From Streptomyces triculaminicus (GTDB taxonomy: Bacteria > Actinomycetota > Actinomycetes > Streptomycetales > Streptomycetaceae), in NCBI RefSeq assembly GCF_017349075.1, contig NZ_JAFMOF010000001.1, positions 1,860,001 through 1,924,000 of the forward strand: a stretch of 64,000 bases of DNA, given 5' to 3'. Positions 7,785-16,170 of the stretch are shown here, piece by piece. Both the position numbers and the translations under genes were made by a program. The first letter of the stretch is position 1; each line of letters starts with the position of its first letter. The notes under the pieces are model-generated. The model worked only from the letters and a program-made list of their open reading frames with translations, was not told the DNA's origin and made no database searches.

Positions 7785-9266
7785 ATGGCTTTTGAATACG
7801 CACCGGCGCCGGAGTCGCGCGCGGTCGTCGACATCGCCCCGTCGTACGGGCTGTTCATCGACGGCGAGTTCCGCGAGGCGTCCGACGGCAAGGTCTTCAA
7901 GACCGTCTCGCCGTCGACCGAGGAGGTCCTGTCCGAGGTCGCCCAGGCGTCGGCCGAGGACGTGGACGCGGCCGTGAAGGCCGCCCGCAAGGCGTTCGAG
8001 AAGTGGTCGGCGCTGCCGGGCGCCGAGCGCGCGAAGTACCTGTTCCGGATCGCCCGGATCATCCAGGAGCGCTCGCGCGAGCTGGCCGTCCTGGAGACCC
8101 TGGACAACGGCAAGCCGATCAAGGAGACGCGCGACGCGGACCTCCCGCTGGTCGCCGCGCACTTCTTCTACTACGCCGGCTGGGCCGACAAGCTCGACCA
8201 CGCGGGCTTCGGCGCCGACCCGCGCCCGCTGGGCGTGGCGGGCCAGGTCATCCCGTGGAACTTCCCGCTGCTGATGCTGGCGTGGAAGATCGCTCCGGCG
8301 CTGGCGGCGGGCAACACCGTCGTCCTCAAACCGGCCGAGACCACGCCGCTGTCGGCGCTGTTCTTCGCCGACATCTGCCGCCAGGCGGGCCTGCCGAAGG
8401 GTGTCGTGAACATCCTGACCGGCGACGGTTCCACGGGCGCGGCGCTGGTGGGCCACGACGGCATCGACAAGGTCGCCTTCACCGGCTCGACGGGTGTCGG
8501 CAAGCAGATCGCCCGTACCCTCGCCGGTACGGACAAGAAGCTGACCCTGGAGCTGGGCGGCAAGGGCGCCAACATCGTCTTCGACGACGCGCCCATCGAC
8601 CAGGCCGTCGAGGGCATCGTCAACGGCATCTTCTTCAACCAGGGCCAGGTCTGCTGCGCCGGTTCGCGCCTGCTGGTGCAGGAGTCGATCCAGGACGAGC
8701 TGCTCGACGCGCTCAAGCGCCGGATGTCCACGCTCCGGGTGGGTGACCCGCTCGACAAGAACACCGACGTCGGCGCGATCAACTCGGCCGAGCAGCTGGC
8801 CCGCATCACGGCGCTGGCCGACAGCGGCGAGGCCGAGGGCGCGGAGCGCTGGGCGCCGGCCTGCGAGCTGCCCGGTGCCGGTTACTGGTTCGCCCCGACG
8901 CTGTTCACGAACGTCACCCAGGCCCACCGGATCGCCCGCGAGGAGATCTTCGGCCCGGTGCTGTCCGTGCTGACCTTCCGTACGCCGGGCGAGGCCGTCG
9001 CCAAGGCCAACAACAGCCAGTACGGGCTGTCGGCCGGCATCTGGACGGAGAAGGGCTCCCGGATGCTGGCGGTGGCCGGCAAGCTGCGGGCCGGCGTCGT
9101 CTGGGCCAACACGTTCAACAAGTTCGATCCGACTTCCCCGTTCGGTGGGTACAAGGAGTCGGGCTTCGGTCGCGAGGGTGGCCGTCACGGTCTGGAGGCC
9201 TACCTCGCCGGAGCAGCCGAGCCGTCGAACGAGCGCAGCGAGCGAGAGGGTGAGCGCGACCGATGA
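7785..9266 (+). CDS. NAD-dependent aldehyde dehydrogenase (acetaldehyde-oxidising, inferred)
   Basis: A 493-residue aldehyde dehydrogenase with the full catalytic set: PWNFP near residue 155, the glutamate motif LELGGKGANIVF near residue 256, the nucleophile motif FFNQGQVCCAGSR with cysteines near 290-291, and EEIFGPV near residue 387. It oxidises an aldehyde to its acid with NAD(P)+. Its place 2 bases after deoC makes acetaldehyde from deoxyribose cleavage the likely substrate. Its stop overlaps the start of the next gene (ATGA at 9263-9266), so it is translationally coupled to a second, cysteine-free ALDH-like protein. Confidence 0.93.
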   Translation: MAFEYAPAPESRAVVDIAPSYGLFIDGEFREASDGKVFKTVSPSTEEVLSEVAQASAEDVDAAVKAARKAFEKWSALPGAERAKYLFRIARIIQERSRELAVLETLDNGKPIKETRDADLPLVAAHFFYYAGWADKLDHAGFGADPRPLGVAGQVIPWNFPLLMLAWKIAPALAAGNTVVLKPAETTPLSALFFADICRQAGLPKGVVNILTGDGSTGAALVGHDGIDKVAFTGSTGVGKQIARTLAGTDKKLTLELGGKGANIVFDDAPIDQAVEGIVNGIFFNQGQVCCAGSRLLVQESIQDELLDALKRRMSTLRVGDPLDKNTDVGAINSAEQLARITALADSGEAEGAERWAPACELPGAGYWFAPTLFTNVTQAHRIAREEIFGPVLSVLTFRTPGEAVAKANNSQYGLSAGIWTEKGSRMLAVAGKLRAGVVWANTFNKFDPTSPFGGYKESGFGREGGRHGLEAYLAGAAEPSNERSEREGERDR

Positions 9267-10153
9267 AGCAGACTGATCGTCTCAGCGTCTTCAAGACCTA
9301 CAAGCTGTTCGTCGGGGGCAAGTTCCCCCGGTCCGAGAGCGGGCGGGTGTACGAGGTGACCGACTCCAAGGGCAAGTGGCTCGCCAACGCCCCCCTGTCG
9401 TCCCGCAAGGACGGCCGTGACGCCGTCGTGGCGGCGCGCAAGGCGTTCGGCGGCTGGTCGGGCGCGACCGCGTACAACCGCGGCCAGATCCTCTACCGCG
9501 TCGCCGAGATGCTCGAGGGCCGCCGGGACCAGTTCGTCGCCGAGGTCGCCGACGCCGAGGGCCTGTCGAAGTCCAAGGCCGCGGCCCAGGTGGACGCGGC
9601 GATCGACCGCTGGGTCTGGTACGCGGGCTGGACGGACAAGATCGCCCAGGTCGTCGGGGGCACCAACCCCGTCGCCGGGCCGTTCTTCAACGTGTCCTCC
9701 CCCGAGCCGACCGGCGTCGTGGCCGTCGTGGCCCCGCAGGAGTCCTCGCTCCTGGGCCTGGTGTCGGTGATCGCCCCGGTGATCGCCGCCGGTAACACGG
9801 TCGTCGTCATCGCGTCCGAGAAGTCCCCGCTGCCCGCGCTGTCGCTGGGCGAGGTGCTCGCCACCTCCGACGTGCCCGGCGGCGTGGTCAACATCCTGTC
9901 CGGCAAGGCCTCGGAGATCTCTCCGTCCCTCGCCGCGCACCAGGACGTCAACGCGATCGACCTGGCGGGTGCCGACGAGGAGCTCGCGAAGGCCCTCGAG
10001 GTCGCCGCGGCCGACAACCTCAAGCGCGTCGTCCGTCCACAGGCTGTGGACTGGGCCGCCGACCCGGGCACGGGCCGGCTGACCGCCTTCCTGGAGACCA
10101 AGACCGTCTGGCACCCCACGGGGTCGCTGGGCGCGGGCGGCTCGTCCTACTAG
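9263..10153 (+). CDS. Non-catalytic ALDH-like partner protein (no cysteine)
   Basis: A 296-residue protein clearly related to the N-terminal, NAD-binding part of aldehyde dehydrogenases (FVGGKFPRSESGR, ARKAFGGWSGATAYNRGQILYR, ISSPEPTGVVAVVAPQ-like segment, APVIAAGNTVVVIASEK). It ends before the catalytic domain and contains no cysteine at all, so it cannot be an active ALDH. The coupled start suggests a 1:1 complex with the upstream enzyme. The pair resembles a split form of ALDH16, in which an active ALDH domain is fused to a second, degenerate one. That comparison comes from family knowledge; complex formation is inference. Confidence 0.85.
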   Translation: MKQTDRLSVFKTYKLFVGGKFPRSESGRVYEVTDSKGKWLANAPLSSRKDGRDAVVAARKAFGGWSGATAYNRGQILYRVAEMLEGRRDQFVAEVADAEGLSKSKAAAQVDAAIDRWVWYAGWTDKIAQVVGGTNPVAGPFFNVSSPEPTGVVAVVAPQESSLLGLVSVIAPVIAAGNTVVVIASEKSPLPALSLGEVLATSDVPGGVVNILSGKASEISPSLAAHQDVNAIDLAGADEELAKALEVAAADNLKRVVRPQAVDWAADPGTGRLTAFLETKTVWHPTGSLGAGGSSY

Positions 10154-10170
10154 GGCCGCGCGAGGCACCG

Positions 10171-10217
10171 CACGACGACGGCGGGCTCCCCTTCACGGGG
10201 AGCCCGCCGTCGTCGTG
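10171..10217. terminator. Bidirectional terminator after deoC operon
   Basis: A perfect 21-bp stem (10171-10191 with 10197-10217) closes a 5-nt loop between the convergent ALDH-like gene and the minus-strand secreted-protein gene. It is one of the strongest hairpins in the window. Confidence 0.85.
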
Positions 10218-10231
10218 TGCGCCGGGGCCGC

Positions 10232-10657
10232 TCAGCCCGGCAGCAGGCCCTGCAGCACCTGGCCCGCGACGGGCAGGTCGCCGATCTGGCCGCGGGTGGT
10301 GATGGGCGCCGTCACCGGCGCGGTGCTGACCGGCTTGAAGTCGAGGATCTGGGTGCTGGCGACGTTGTTCAGCGGGTCCACCGCGGTGCCCGCGAGCGGG
10401 TGGTACTTGAACTGCTTCACTACGGGCGACAGGCCCTCCACGGACTTCCGCAGCCCGACGGTGGTGCCCTGGAGCGCCGCGCGGACGTCCTGGCGGGCGA
10501 GCTGGACGCGCGGCGCCTGCGGTTCGGCCTGGGCGTCCGCCGCGCCGGCTCCGACGAGCGCCGCGCCCGCGGAGAGGGTCATCCCGATCCGCGTCAGCGC
10601 GCGGCGGCGCGGGGGTGGTGGGAGGGGAGAGCGTGCGTGACGTGCCTGGGAGGCCAT
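10232..10657 (-). CDS. Secreted protein of unknown function
   Basis: A 141-residue protein. The basic start (RHARSPLPPPPRRRALTR) and the hydrophobic segment GMTLSAGAALVGAGA leading to ADAQAE give a probable signal peptide cleaved near residue 43. The mature part is polar (RQDVRAALQGTTVGLRKSVEGLSP) and ends with repeated short Pro/Thr stretches and QVLQGLLPG. I recognise no domain. It resembles in style the other small exported protein at 16573-16965, with which it shares hydrophobic blocks separated by Pro-Val motifs. The start at 10657 was chosen because the upstream reading frame crosses the divergent promoter region and its palindrome. Confidence 0.65.
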   Translation of the reverse strand: MASQARHARSPLPPPPRRRALTRIGMTLSAGAALVGAGAADAQAEPQAPRVQLARQDVRAALQGTTVGLRKSVEGLSPVVKQFKYHPLAGTAVDPLNNVASTQILDFKPVSTAPVTAPITTRGQIGDLPVAGQVLQGLLPG

Positions 10658-10706
10658 GACCACCTGCCGTGAGAGCCGTGTGAGCGTATGGGGACCGACA
10701 ACGCAA

Positions 10707-10724
10707 CGTAGTGGATCCACTACG
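10707..10724. promoter_or_regulatory. Perfect 18-bp palindromic operator
   Basis: CGTAGTGGATCCACTACG is a perfect palindrome in the 130-bp gap between the divergent secreted-protein and uridine-kinase-like genes. It is a likely repressor site controlling one or both. No matching regulator gene lies next to it. Confidence 0.6.
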
Positions 10725-10787
10725 CTGTGCGCATGCCGCGACCCAGGGGGATCCCCCATGCGGCGCAATGCCTCACACTGGTGTCCC

Positions 10788-11414
10788 GTGACCTCCCTCC
10801 CGCCCTCCGCGCGCGTCATCCTGCTCACCGGTCCGTCCGGCTCCGGAAAGTCGTCCCTGGCCGCCCGCACCGGACTGCCGGTGCTCAACCTGGACGACTT
10901 CTACAAGGAGGGGCACGACCCCACGCTGCCGCTGCTCGCGGAGGGCGGCGGCACCGACTGGGACTCCCCGCTGTCGTGGGACGCCGAGGCGGCCGTCGCG
11001 GCGATCGACGACCTGTGCCGTACGGCCCGTACGACCGTGCCGGTGTACGACATCTCCACCAGCTCGCGCGTCGGCGAGAGCCCGCTGGACATCGGGCGCA
11101 CCCCGCTGTTCATCGCGGAGGGCATCTTCGCGGCGGACATCATCGACCGGTGCCGTGACCTCGGTCACCTCGCGGACGCCCTGTGTCTGCGGGGCCGGCC
11201 GTCGACGACGTTCCGGCGGCGGCTGCTGCGGGATCTGCGCGAGGCGCGCAAGCCGGTGCCGACCCTGGTGCGGCGCGGGCTGCGGCTGATGCGTTCGGAG
11301 CGGGCGATCGTGGCCCGGCAGACGGCGCTCGGGGCGTTCGCCTGCGGTGGGGAGACGGCCATGGGCCGGATAGCCGCGGCGGCCGCGGGCCGACGCGAGA
11401 GCGTGCGCGCCTGA
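10788..11414 (+). CDS. Uridine kinase-like P-loop kinase
   Basis: About 208 residues. A Walker A motif, LLTGPSGSGKSSLA, lies at about residues 11-24, followed by LPVLNLDDFYKEG, the typical uridine/phosphoribulokinase-type switch with aspartates near residue 35. VPVYDISTSSRVG and the LFIAEGIFAADI segment match the substrate-binding region of uridine-kinase-like proteins. It probably phosphorylates a nucleoside or related alcohol with ATP, and its place next to the deoC locus fits nucleoside salvage. The start is uncertain: GTG 10788 gives a compact kinase, while ATG 10758 lies after an AGGGGG stretch. A palindrome lies in the upstream gap. Confidence 0.75.
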   Translation: MTSLPPSARVILLTGPSGSGKSSLAARTGLPVLNLDDFYKEGHDPTLPLLAEGGGTDWDSPLSWDAEAAVAAIDDLCRTARTTVPVYDISTSSRVGESPLDIGRTPLFIAEGIFAADIIDRCRDLGHLADALCLRGRPSTTFRRRLLRDLREARKPVPTLVRRGLRLMRSERAIVARQTALGAFACGGETAMGRIAAAAAGRRESVRA

Positions 11415-11450
11415 GCGGCGCGTACGCCCCTGTGAACATGTGAACATGCG

Positions 11451-11490
11451 AGAGCGGGCGAGGCGGTCCCCCGGCCGCCTCGCCCGCTCT
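11451..11490. terminator. Terminator between uridine-kinase-like gene and sigQ
   Basis: AGAGCGGGCGAGGCGG (11451-11466) pairs perfectly with 11475-11490 and is followed by CTTTT on the plus strand. It lies between two convergent genes, so it can serve both. Confidence 0.85.
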
Positions 11491-11544
11491 CTTTTCCCCG
11501 TGGTTCCCCCGTTTCCCCCGCGGGTCCCCCGTCCCCCGTTCCTT

Positions 11545-12300
11545 CTAGGCCACCAGCTCGCCGAAGGACTCCCTGACGCCCCGGTCGGAGCCGATGACCT
11601 CGTCGTCGCGCAGGCGGCGCAGCGAGCGCCAGATGCTGCTCTTGACGGTGCCGACGCTGATGTCGAGGATCTCGGCGATCTCCGGGTCGGTGCGGCCCTC
11701 GTAGTAGCGCAGGACGAGCATCGTGCGCTGCAGTTCGGGCAGCCGGGCGAGCGCCTGCCAGAGCACGGCGCGCAGTTCGGTGCCGCGCATCGCGTCGGTC
11801 TCGCCGGCCGTCTCGGGGAGTTCCTCGGTCGGGTACTCGTTGAGCTTGCGGCGGCGCCAGGCGCTGATGTGCAGGTTGGTCATGGTGCGGCGCAGGTAGC
11901 CGCCGACCGCGGCCTTGTCGCTGATCCGGTCCCAGGCGCGGTAGGTGGAGAACAGCGCGCTCTGCAGCAGGTCCTCGGCCTCGTGCCGGTCACCGGTCAG
12001 GTGGTATGCGGTCGCGTACAGGGAGGCCCGGCGTTCCTGGACGTAGGCGGTGAACTCCGCCTCCGCCCGCGACACGCTGGTGCCGCGTCCCCCCTTGGCC
12101 GCCTGGGCGCCCCCCGCGCCAGTTGCGGCCTCCCCGTACGCGATCGCGTCGATGGCCACCATGTACGGCGGCCGTACCGTACGTCCGGTACCGCGAGCGC
12201 ACCCCCGCCCGCCCACGGCACCGGACTTCTCTCCGCTCCGGCCGGCGTCGTGAAGGCGCGTGCGAACTGCGCTGTTCGTGGTGCTGTGCAGTGCGTTCAT
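11545..12300 (-). CDS. sigQ: RNA polymerase sigma factor SigQ
   Basis: A 251-residue ECF-type sigma factor. A variable N-terminus is followed by region 2 (AEFTAYVQERRASLYATAYHLTGDRHEAEDLLQSALFSTYRAW, about residues 83-125) and region 4 (LPELQRTMLVLRYYEGRTDPEIAEILDISVGTVKSSI, near residues 191-227). It is divergent from afsQ1-afsQ2. In S. coelicolor that arrangement is sigQ-afsQ1Q2, where AfsQ1 activates sigQ and SigQ in turn antagonises antibiotic regulation. The start at 12300 follows GGGGGGCGTGAG. An in-frame extension to 12393 is possible but would use up the shared promoter region. Confidence 0.9.
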   Translation of the reverse strand: MNALHSTTNSAVRTRLHDAGRSGEKSGAVGGRGCARGTGRTVRPPYMVAIDAIAYGEAATGAGGAQAAKGGRGTSVSRAEAEFTAYVQERRASLYATAYHLTGDRHEAEDLLQSALFSTYRAWDRISDKAAVGGYLRRTMTNLHISAWRRRKLNEYPTEELPETAGETDAMRGTELRAVLWQALARLPELQRTMLVLRYYEGRTDPEIAEILDISVGTVKSSIWRSLRRLRDDEVIGSDRGVRESFGELVA

Positions 12301-12410
12301 CTCACGCCCCCCGTCGGTGGAGCCAGCTCGGTCCGTCAGTGCCCCGGACCGTGGTTCCGCCCGGTGAACAGAACTCTGCCGGGCCAGTTTCATGGCGCTG
12401 TCCGCCGACT

Positions 12411-12426
12411 GTCACAGCACTGCAAC
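12411..12426. promoter_or_regulatory. Candidate AfsQ1-binding site
   Basis: GTCAC-agcact-GCAAC in the sigQ/afsQ1 gap matches the reported AfsQ1 pattern GTnAC-n6-GTnAC at 7 of 8 fixed positions (one T replaced by C). Its location between the divergent promoters fits autoregulation and control of sigQ. Confidence 0.5.
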
Positions 12427-12517
12427 AGGTCGCGGCGCGACCGTCACGTACGCGTGCGGCGCCGTCGCGGCGTCCTTCTGTCGAACTACGGGCCACTCTT
12501 AGGCCAGAATGACCACC

Positions 12518-13195
12518 GTGCCTTTCCTGTTGCTGATCGAGGACGACGACGCCATCCGTACGGCTCTCGAGTTCTCCCTGTCCCGCCAGGGTCACCGTGT
12601 GGTGACCGCGGCGACGGGTGAGGACGGTCTGAAGATGCTGCGTGAGCAGCGGCCGGACCTGATCGTGCTGGATGTGATGCTGCCGGGCATCGACGGCTTC
12701 GAGGTGTGCCGGCGCATCCGGCGGACCGACCAGCTGCCGATCATTCTGCTGACGGCCCGCAACGACGACATCGATGTGGTCGTGGGGCTGGAGTCGGGTG
12801 CGGACGACTATGTGGTCAAGCCGGTGCAGGGGCGGGTGCTGGACGCCCGGATCCGGGCGGTGCTGCGGCGTGGGGAGCGGGAGTCGAGCGACTCGGCGTC
12901 CTTCGGTTCGCTGGTGATCGACCGGTCGGCGATGACGGTGACGAAGAACGGCCAGGATCTTCAGCTGACGCCGACGGAGCTGCGGCTGCTGCTGGAGCTG
13001 AGCCGGCGGCCGGGTCAGGCGTTGTCGCGGCAGCAGTTGTTGCGGCTGGTGTGGGAGCACGACTACCTGGGCGACTCGCGGCTGGTGGACGCGTGTGTGC
13101 AGCGGCTGCGGGCGAAGGTGGAGGACGTGCCGTCCTCGCCGACGCTGATCCGGACCGTCCGCGGTGTCGGCTACCGGCTGGACGCCCCGCAGTAA
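12518..13195 (+). CDS. afsQ1: Response regulator AfsQ1
   Basis: A 225-residue OmpR-type regulator. The receiver domain (1-120) has the acidic pocket EDDD (8-11), phospho-acceptor Asp52 in LIVLDVMLPG, the LTARND switch Thr near 80 and Lys in VVKPV. A winged-helix domain follows (LTPTELRLLLELSRRPGQALSRQQLL through VRGVGYRL). AfsQ1 is known to respond to nutrient signals such as glutamate and to control antibiotic and morphology genes. GTG 12518 gives the 225-residue length I recall for the S. coelicolor protein. CAGAAT, 7 nt ahead of it, would make it a leaderless start. ATG at 12509 is the alternative. It is followed by its kinase gene, 25 bases downstream. Confidence 0.95.
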   Translation: MPFLLLIEDDDAIRTALEFSLSRQGHRVVTAATGEDGLKMLREQRPDLIVLDVMLPGIDGFEVCRRIRRTDQLPIILLTARNDDIDVVVGLESGADDYVVKPVQGRVLDARIRAVLRRGERESSDSASFGSLVIDRSAMTVTKNGQDLQLTPTELRLLLELSRRPGQALSRQQLLRLVWEHDYLGDSRLVDACVQRLRAKVEDVPSSPTLIRTVRGVGYRLDAPQ

Positions 13196-13220
13196 CGACC
13201 TTGAGGACAGAGAGCCCATA

Positions 13221-14786
13221 GTGACTGAAGAGCCCGGTCGGGTGCGGGGCTGGGCGGCGGCCAGGAACGGCATGAAGCTGAGCATGCGGCGGATCAGCCT
13301 GCGGTTGCGGCTGATGCTGGTGTTTGCGCTGGTGGCCCTGGCGGCCGCGGTGTCGGCGTCGGCGATCGCGTACTGGCTCAACCGTGACGCGGTCCTCACC
13401 CGTACCCAGAACGCCGCCCTCGACGACTTCCGCAAGACCCTGCAGGACAGCACGGGTTCGCTGCCGCTGCCGCCGACCTGTCCCGATCTGCAGGAGGCCG
13501 CGGACCGGATGGCGGCGACCTCGCAGAAGTACGAGGTGCTGCTGATCGGCAAGGTCAAGGGCGGCGGGGACTGCGCCGCGCCCTCGGACCGGGAGCTGTT
13601 CACGCTGTCGGTGGTGCCGAAGACGCTGGTGACGGCGGTCAACCGGGAGCGGAAGGTCGACGAGTCCAACCCCTACCCGTACCACCTGTACTGGCAGCGG
13701 ATCACGCTGGACGGCAAGCCGTACCTGGTCGCCGGCGCGAAGGTGATCGGCGGGGGCCCGACGGGCTACCTGCTGAAGTCGCTGGAGAACGAGCGGGCGG
13801 ACCTCAACTCCCTGGGCTGGTCGCTGGGCATCGCCACCGGGCTGGCGCTGATCGGCTCGGCGCTGCTCGCCCAGGCCGCGGCCTCCACGGTGCTGCGGCC
13901 CGTGCAGCGGCTCGGCGACGCGGCGCGCAGGCTGGGCGAGGGCAAGCTGGACACCCGGCTGCAGGTGTCGGGCACCGACGAGCTGGCGGACCTGTCGCGG
14001 ACGTTCAACAGGACCGCGGAGTCGCTGCAGAAGCGGGTGGAGGACCTGAGCTCGCGCGAGGCGGCGAGCCGTCGCTTCGTGGCCGACATGTCGCACGAGC
14101 TGCGGACCCCGCTGACGGCGATCACCGCCGTGACCGAGGTGCTGGAGGACGAGGCGGACTCCCTCGATCCGATGATCGCGCCCGTGGTGCAGCTCGTGGT
14201 GAGCGAGACCCGCCGGCTGAACGACCTGGTGGAGAACCTGATGGAGGTCACCCGCTTCGACGCGGGCACGGCCCGGCTGGTGCTGGACGACGTGGACATC
14301 GCCGACCAGATCACGGCGTGCATCGACGCCCGGGCCTGGCTGGACGCGGTCGAACTCGACGCCGAGCGCGGGATCATGGCCCAGCTCGACCCGCGTCGCC
14401 TGGACGTGATCCTGGCCAACCTCATCGGCAACGCCCTCAAGCACGGCGGCTCGCCCGTGCGGGTCTCGGTCCGGCAGACGGACGACTCGCTGGTCATCGC
14501 CGTGCGCGACCACGGGCCCGGCATCCCCGAGGACGTGCTGCCGCATGTCTTCGACCGCTTCTACAAGGCCAGCGCCTCGCGCCCGCGCTCGGAGGGCAGC
14601 GGCCTGGGCCTGTCGATCGCACTGGAGAACGCCCACATCCACGGAGGCGAGATCACCGCCGCGAACTCGCCGGAGGGCGGCGCGGTGTTCACCCTGACGC
14701 TGCCCCGCGACGTCGCCGGCCTCGAGGAGAGCGACGGAACCCCGTCCTCCGGTTCCGGTGCCGCCGGGGAAGGCGGTACGTCGTGA
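13221..14786 (+). CDS. afsQ2: Sensor histidine kinase AfsQ2
   Basis: A 521-residue membrane kinase. Helix 1 (about 31-53) and helix 2 (about 195-215) bracket a roughly 140-residue external sensor region. A HAMP domain follows (LRPVQRLGDAARRLGEGKLD), then the phospho-acceptor His near residue 292 in FVADMSHELRTPL. The ATPase domain has the N box NLIGNALKHG, G1 DHGPGIP and G2 GSGLGLSI. It phosphorylates AfsQ1. Its GTG start lies just after the afsQ1 stop, and its stop overlaps the GTG of the lipoprotein gene, so all three genes are one operon. Confidence 0.93.
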   Translation: MTEEPGRVRGWAAARNGMKLSMRRISLRLRLMLVFALVALAAAVSASAIAYWLNRDAVLTRTQNAALDDFRKTLQDSTGSLPLPPTCPDLQEAADRMAATSQKYEVLLIGKVKGGGDCAAPSDRELFTLSVVPKTLVTAVNRERKVDESNPYPYHLYWQRITLDGKPYLVAGAKVIGGGPTGYLLKSLENERADLNSLGWSLGIATGLALIGSALLAQAAASTVLRPVQRLGDAARRLGEGKLDTRLQVSGTDELADLSRTFNRTAESLQKRVEDLSSREAASRRFVADMSHELRTPLTAITAVTEVLEDEADSLDPMIAPVVQLVVSETRRLNDLVENLMEVTRFDAGTARLVLDDVDIADQITACIDARAWLDAVELDAERGIMAQLDPRRLDVILANLIGNALKHGGSPVRVSVRQTDDSLVIAVRDHGPGIPEDVLPHVFDRFYKASASRPRSEGSGLGLSIALENAHIHGGEITAANSPEGGAVFTLTLPRDVAGLEESDGTPSSGSGAAGEGGTS

Positions 14787-15376
14787 GAGTCACCCCCGCC
14801 GCGCGGGCCGTCGCCCTGACGGCCGGGCTGGCCGTGCTCACCGGGTGCGGCATCCGGGGCACGGCCGTGCCCGTGGACGCCGGGAGCGCCCCCTCGCGGG
14901 CGACGTGCGTGGTGCGTCCCGGAGCGCAGAGCCCGCCGCCCGAGGGCAGCCTGCGGATGTCCGTCCAGCTGCTGTGCACCTCCCAGCTACTCCCCGTGAC
15001 GCGGCTGGTCGCCTCCCCGAGCCCGGACGACCCGGCCGGCCTGGCGCGCGCGCTGCTGGAGGAGCTCAAGCGCCAGCCCTCCCCGGTCGAGAACGAGGCC
15101 GGGTTCTCCACCGAGGTGCCGCAAAGGCTGACCGTCAGCGGCCCCCGCCCGGGCGACCCGGCCGGGACGCTGCGGCTGAACACGGCACCGGAGCAGCTGC
15201 CTCCGTCGGCGCTCGCGCAGGTCGTGTGCACGTACGCCGGTACGGCCGCGGCCGACGGCAGGAGCACGGTGGCGCTCGGCGGGCCGGACGACGAGCGGCC
15301 CAAGGGCTACGCCTGCACCGAGGAGACCCGGGCGCATCCGGAGGCCGTGCGGAGCGGCGGCGTCCCCCTCCCCTGA
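14783..15376 (+). CDS. Lipoprotein co-expressed with AfsQ1-AfsQ2
   Basis: A 197-residue lipoprotein. Its signal peptide ends in the lipobox LTGC (VLTGCGIRG, Cys near residue 22), so the mature protein is anchored outside the cell. The rest is Pro/Gly/Ala-rich with cysteines in ATCVV, LLCTS, VVCTY and YACTE, which suggests a disulfide-held extracellular fold. GERMN/sporulation-type resemblance is possible but unproven. The GTG start overlaps the afsQ2 stop (GTGA at 14783-14786). The tight coupling suggests a role in signal perception by AfsQ2. Confidence 0.85.
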   Translation: MRVTPAARAVALTAGLAVLTGCGIRGTAVPVDAGSAPSRATCVVRPGAQSPPPEGSLRMSVQLLCTSQLLPVTRLVASPSPDDPAGLARALLEELKRQPSPVENEAGFSTEVPQRLTVSGPRPGDPAGTLRLNTAPEQLPPSALAQVVCTYAGTAAADGRSTVALGGPDDERPKGYACTEETRAHPEAVRSGGVPLP

Positions 15377-15475
15377 GGGCCGCCGGACGGGCCGCCGGTG
15401 CGTCCCGCCGACCGGCGCTGACTCTCCGTACCCGGCCACGGAACCGCGCGCCCCGCGCGCGGCGTCCTGGGGGGC

Positions 15476-16060
15476 GTGCAGCGTCATGGCTACGGCGGTA
15501 CGCCCGCCCTCCGATACCGCTACCGCGTGGCGGGCTGTGTCCTCCTGGCAGTGCATCTCCTGGTGCTCGGCTGGCTCGCCCTGCGGCCGCTGACCGCGCC
15601 CTGGGTGACGCCCGCGCGTCTGGAGCCGCTGGCCACGATCCGGGCCGACCTGGCGCTGAGTCCCTGGGACGCCGCCCGGACGATAGGGGCCGGGGTGCTG
15701 CCGTTCGCCCCGCTGGGGCTGCTGCTGCCGTGGGCGCACGGCCGGATCGCGGCATCGACGGCGGGCTCGCTGGCCCGGACGGTGTTCACCAGCGCGATGT
15801 TCTCGCTGGCCCTGCAGGTGGTGCGCGGCGGCGTGGTGGGCCAGGTGCTGGACGTGGACGCCCTGCTGATGAACGTCACGGGGGTGACCGTGGCCCATCT
15901 GGCGGTGGTGCCGATGATCCGGGCCCGGCTACGCCGCAGGGGCGAGGCGGGGCCTACCCGGCCCCTCCGCCGGGAGGACACGGACCGGGGGCTTACCCCG
16001 ACGATCCCCAGGGTCGGGATCGCCCCGTGGAGTGACGCTTTGCCCGGGTCGCGGCCGTAG
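15476..16060 (+). CDS. VanZ-like membrane protein
   Basis: A 194-residue protein with a typical VanZ-like layout: a first helix (VAGCVLLAVHLLVLGWLALRP), then LGVLPFAPLGLLLPW, a third and fourth helix with the polar DVDALLMNVTGV, and a last helix in the TVAHLAVVPMIRA region. The internal motif NVTGV after DxD matches the family (DvddlllN.lG). Related VanZ proteins give low-level teicoplanin resistance, but most family members have no known role. A charged tail follows the last helix. The GTG start at 15476 follows GGGGGGC. It is a separate unit from the afsQ operon. Confidence 0.8.
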   Translation: MQRHGYGGTPALRYRYRVAGCVLLAVHLLVLGWLALRPLTAPWVTPARLEPLATIRADLALSPWDAARTIGAGVLPFAPLGLLLPWAHGRIAASTAGSLARTVFTSAMFSLALQVVRGGVVGQVLDVDALLMNVTGVTVAHLAVVPMIRARLRRRGEAGPTRPLRREDTDRGLTPTIPRVGIAPWSDALPGSRP

Positions 16061-16170
16061 CGTCGAGAGCGTCGGGAGAACGTCGGAAAAACGTCCTTCC
16101 GGCACGGGAAATCCTTCCCGTCCGCTCCCACCGACGCCTCACAGACGTCCGACGACAAGGAGTCGCCGCC

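Noticed and set aside
10656..10787. Longer N-terminal extension of the uridine-kinase-like protein
   Set aside because: It would run through the divergent promoter region and its 18-bp palindrome, and its sequence has no kinase character.
12816..14642. Long minus-strand frame opposite afsQ1-afsQ2
   Set aside because: It is Arg/His/Gln-rich antisense shadow of well-supported regulatory genes, a common effect of high-GC codons.
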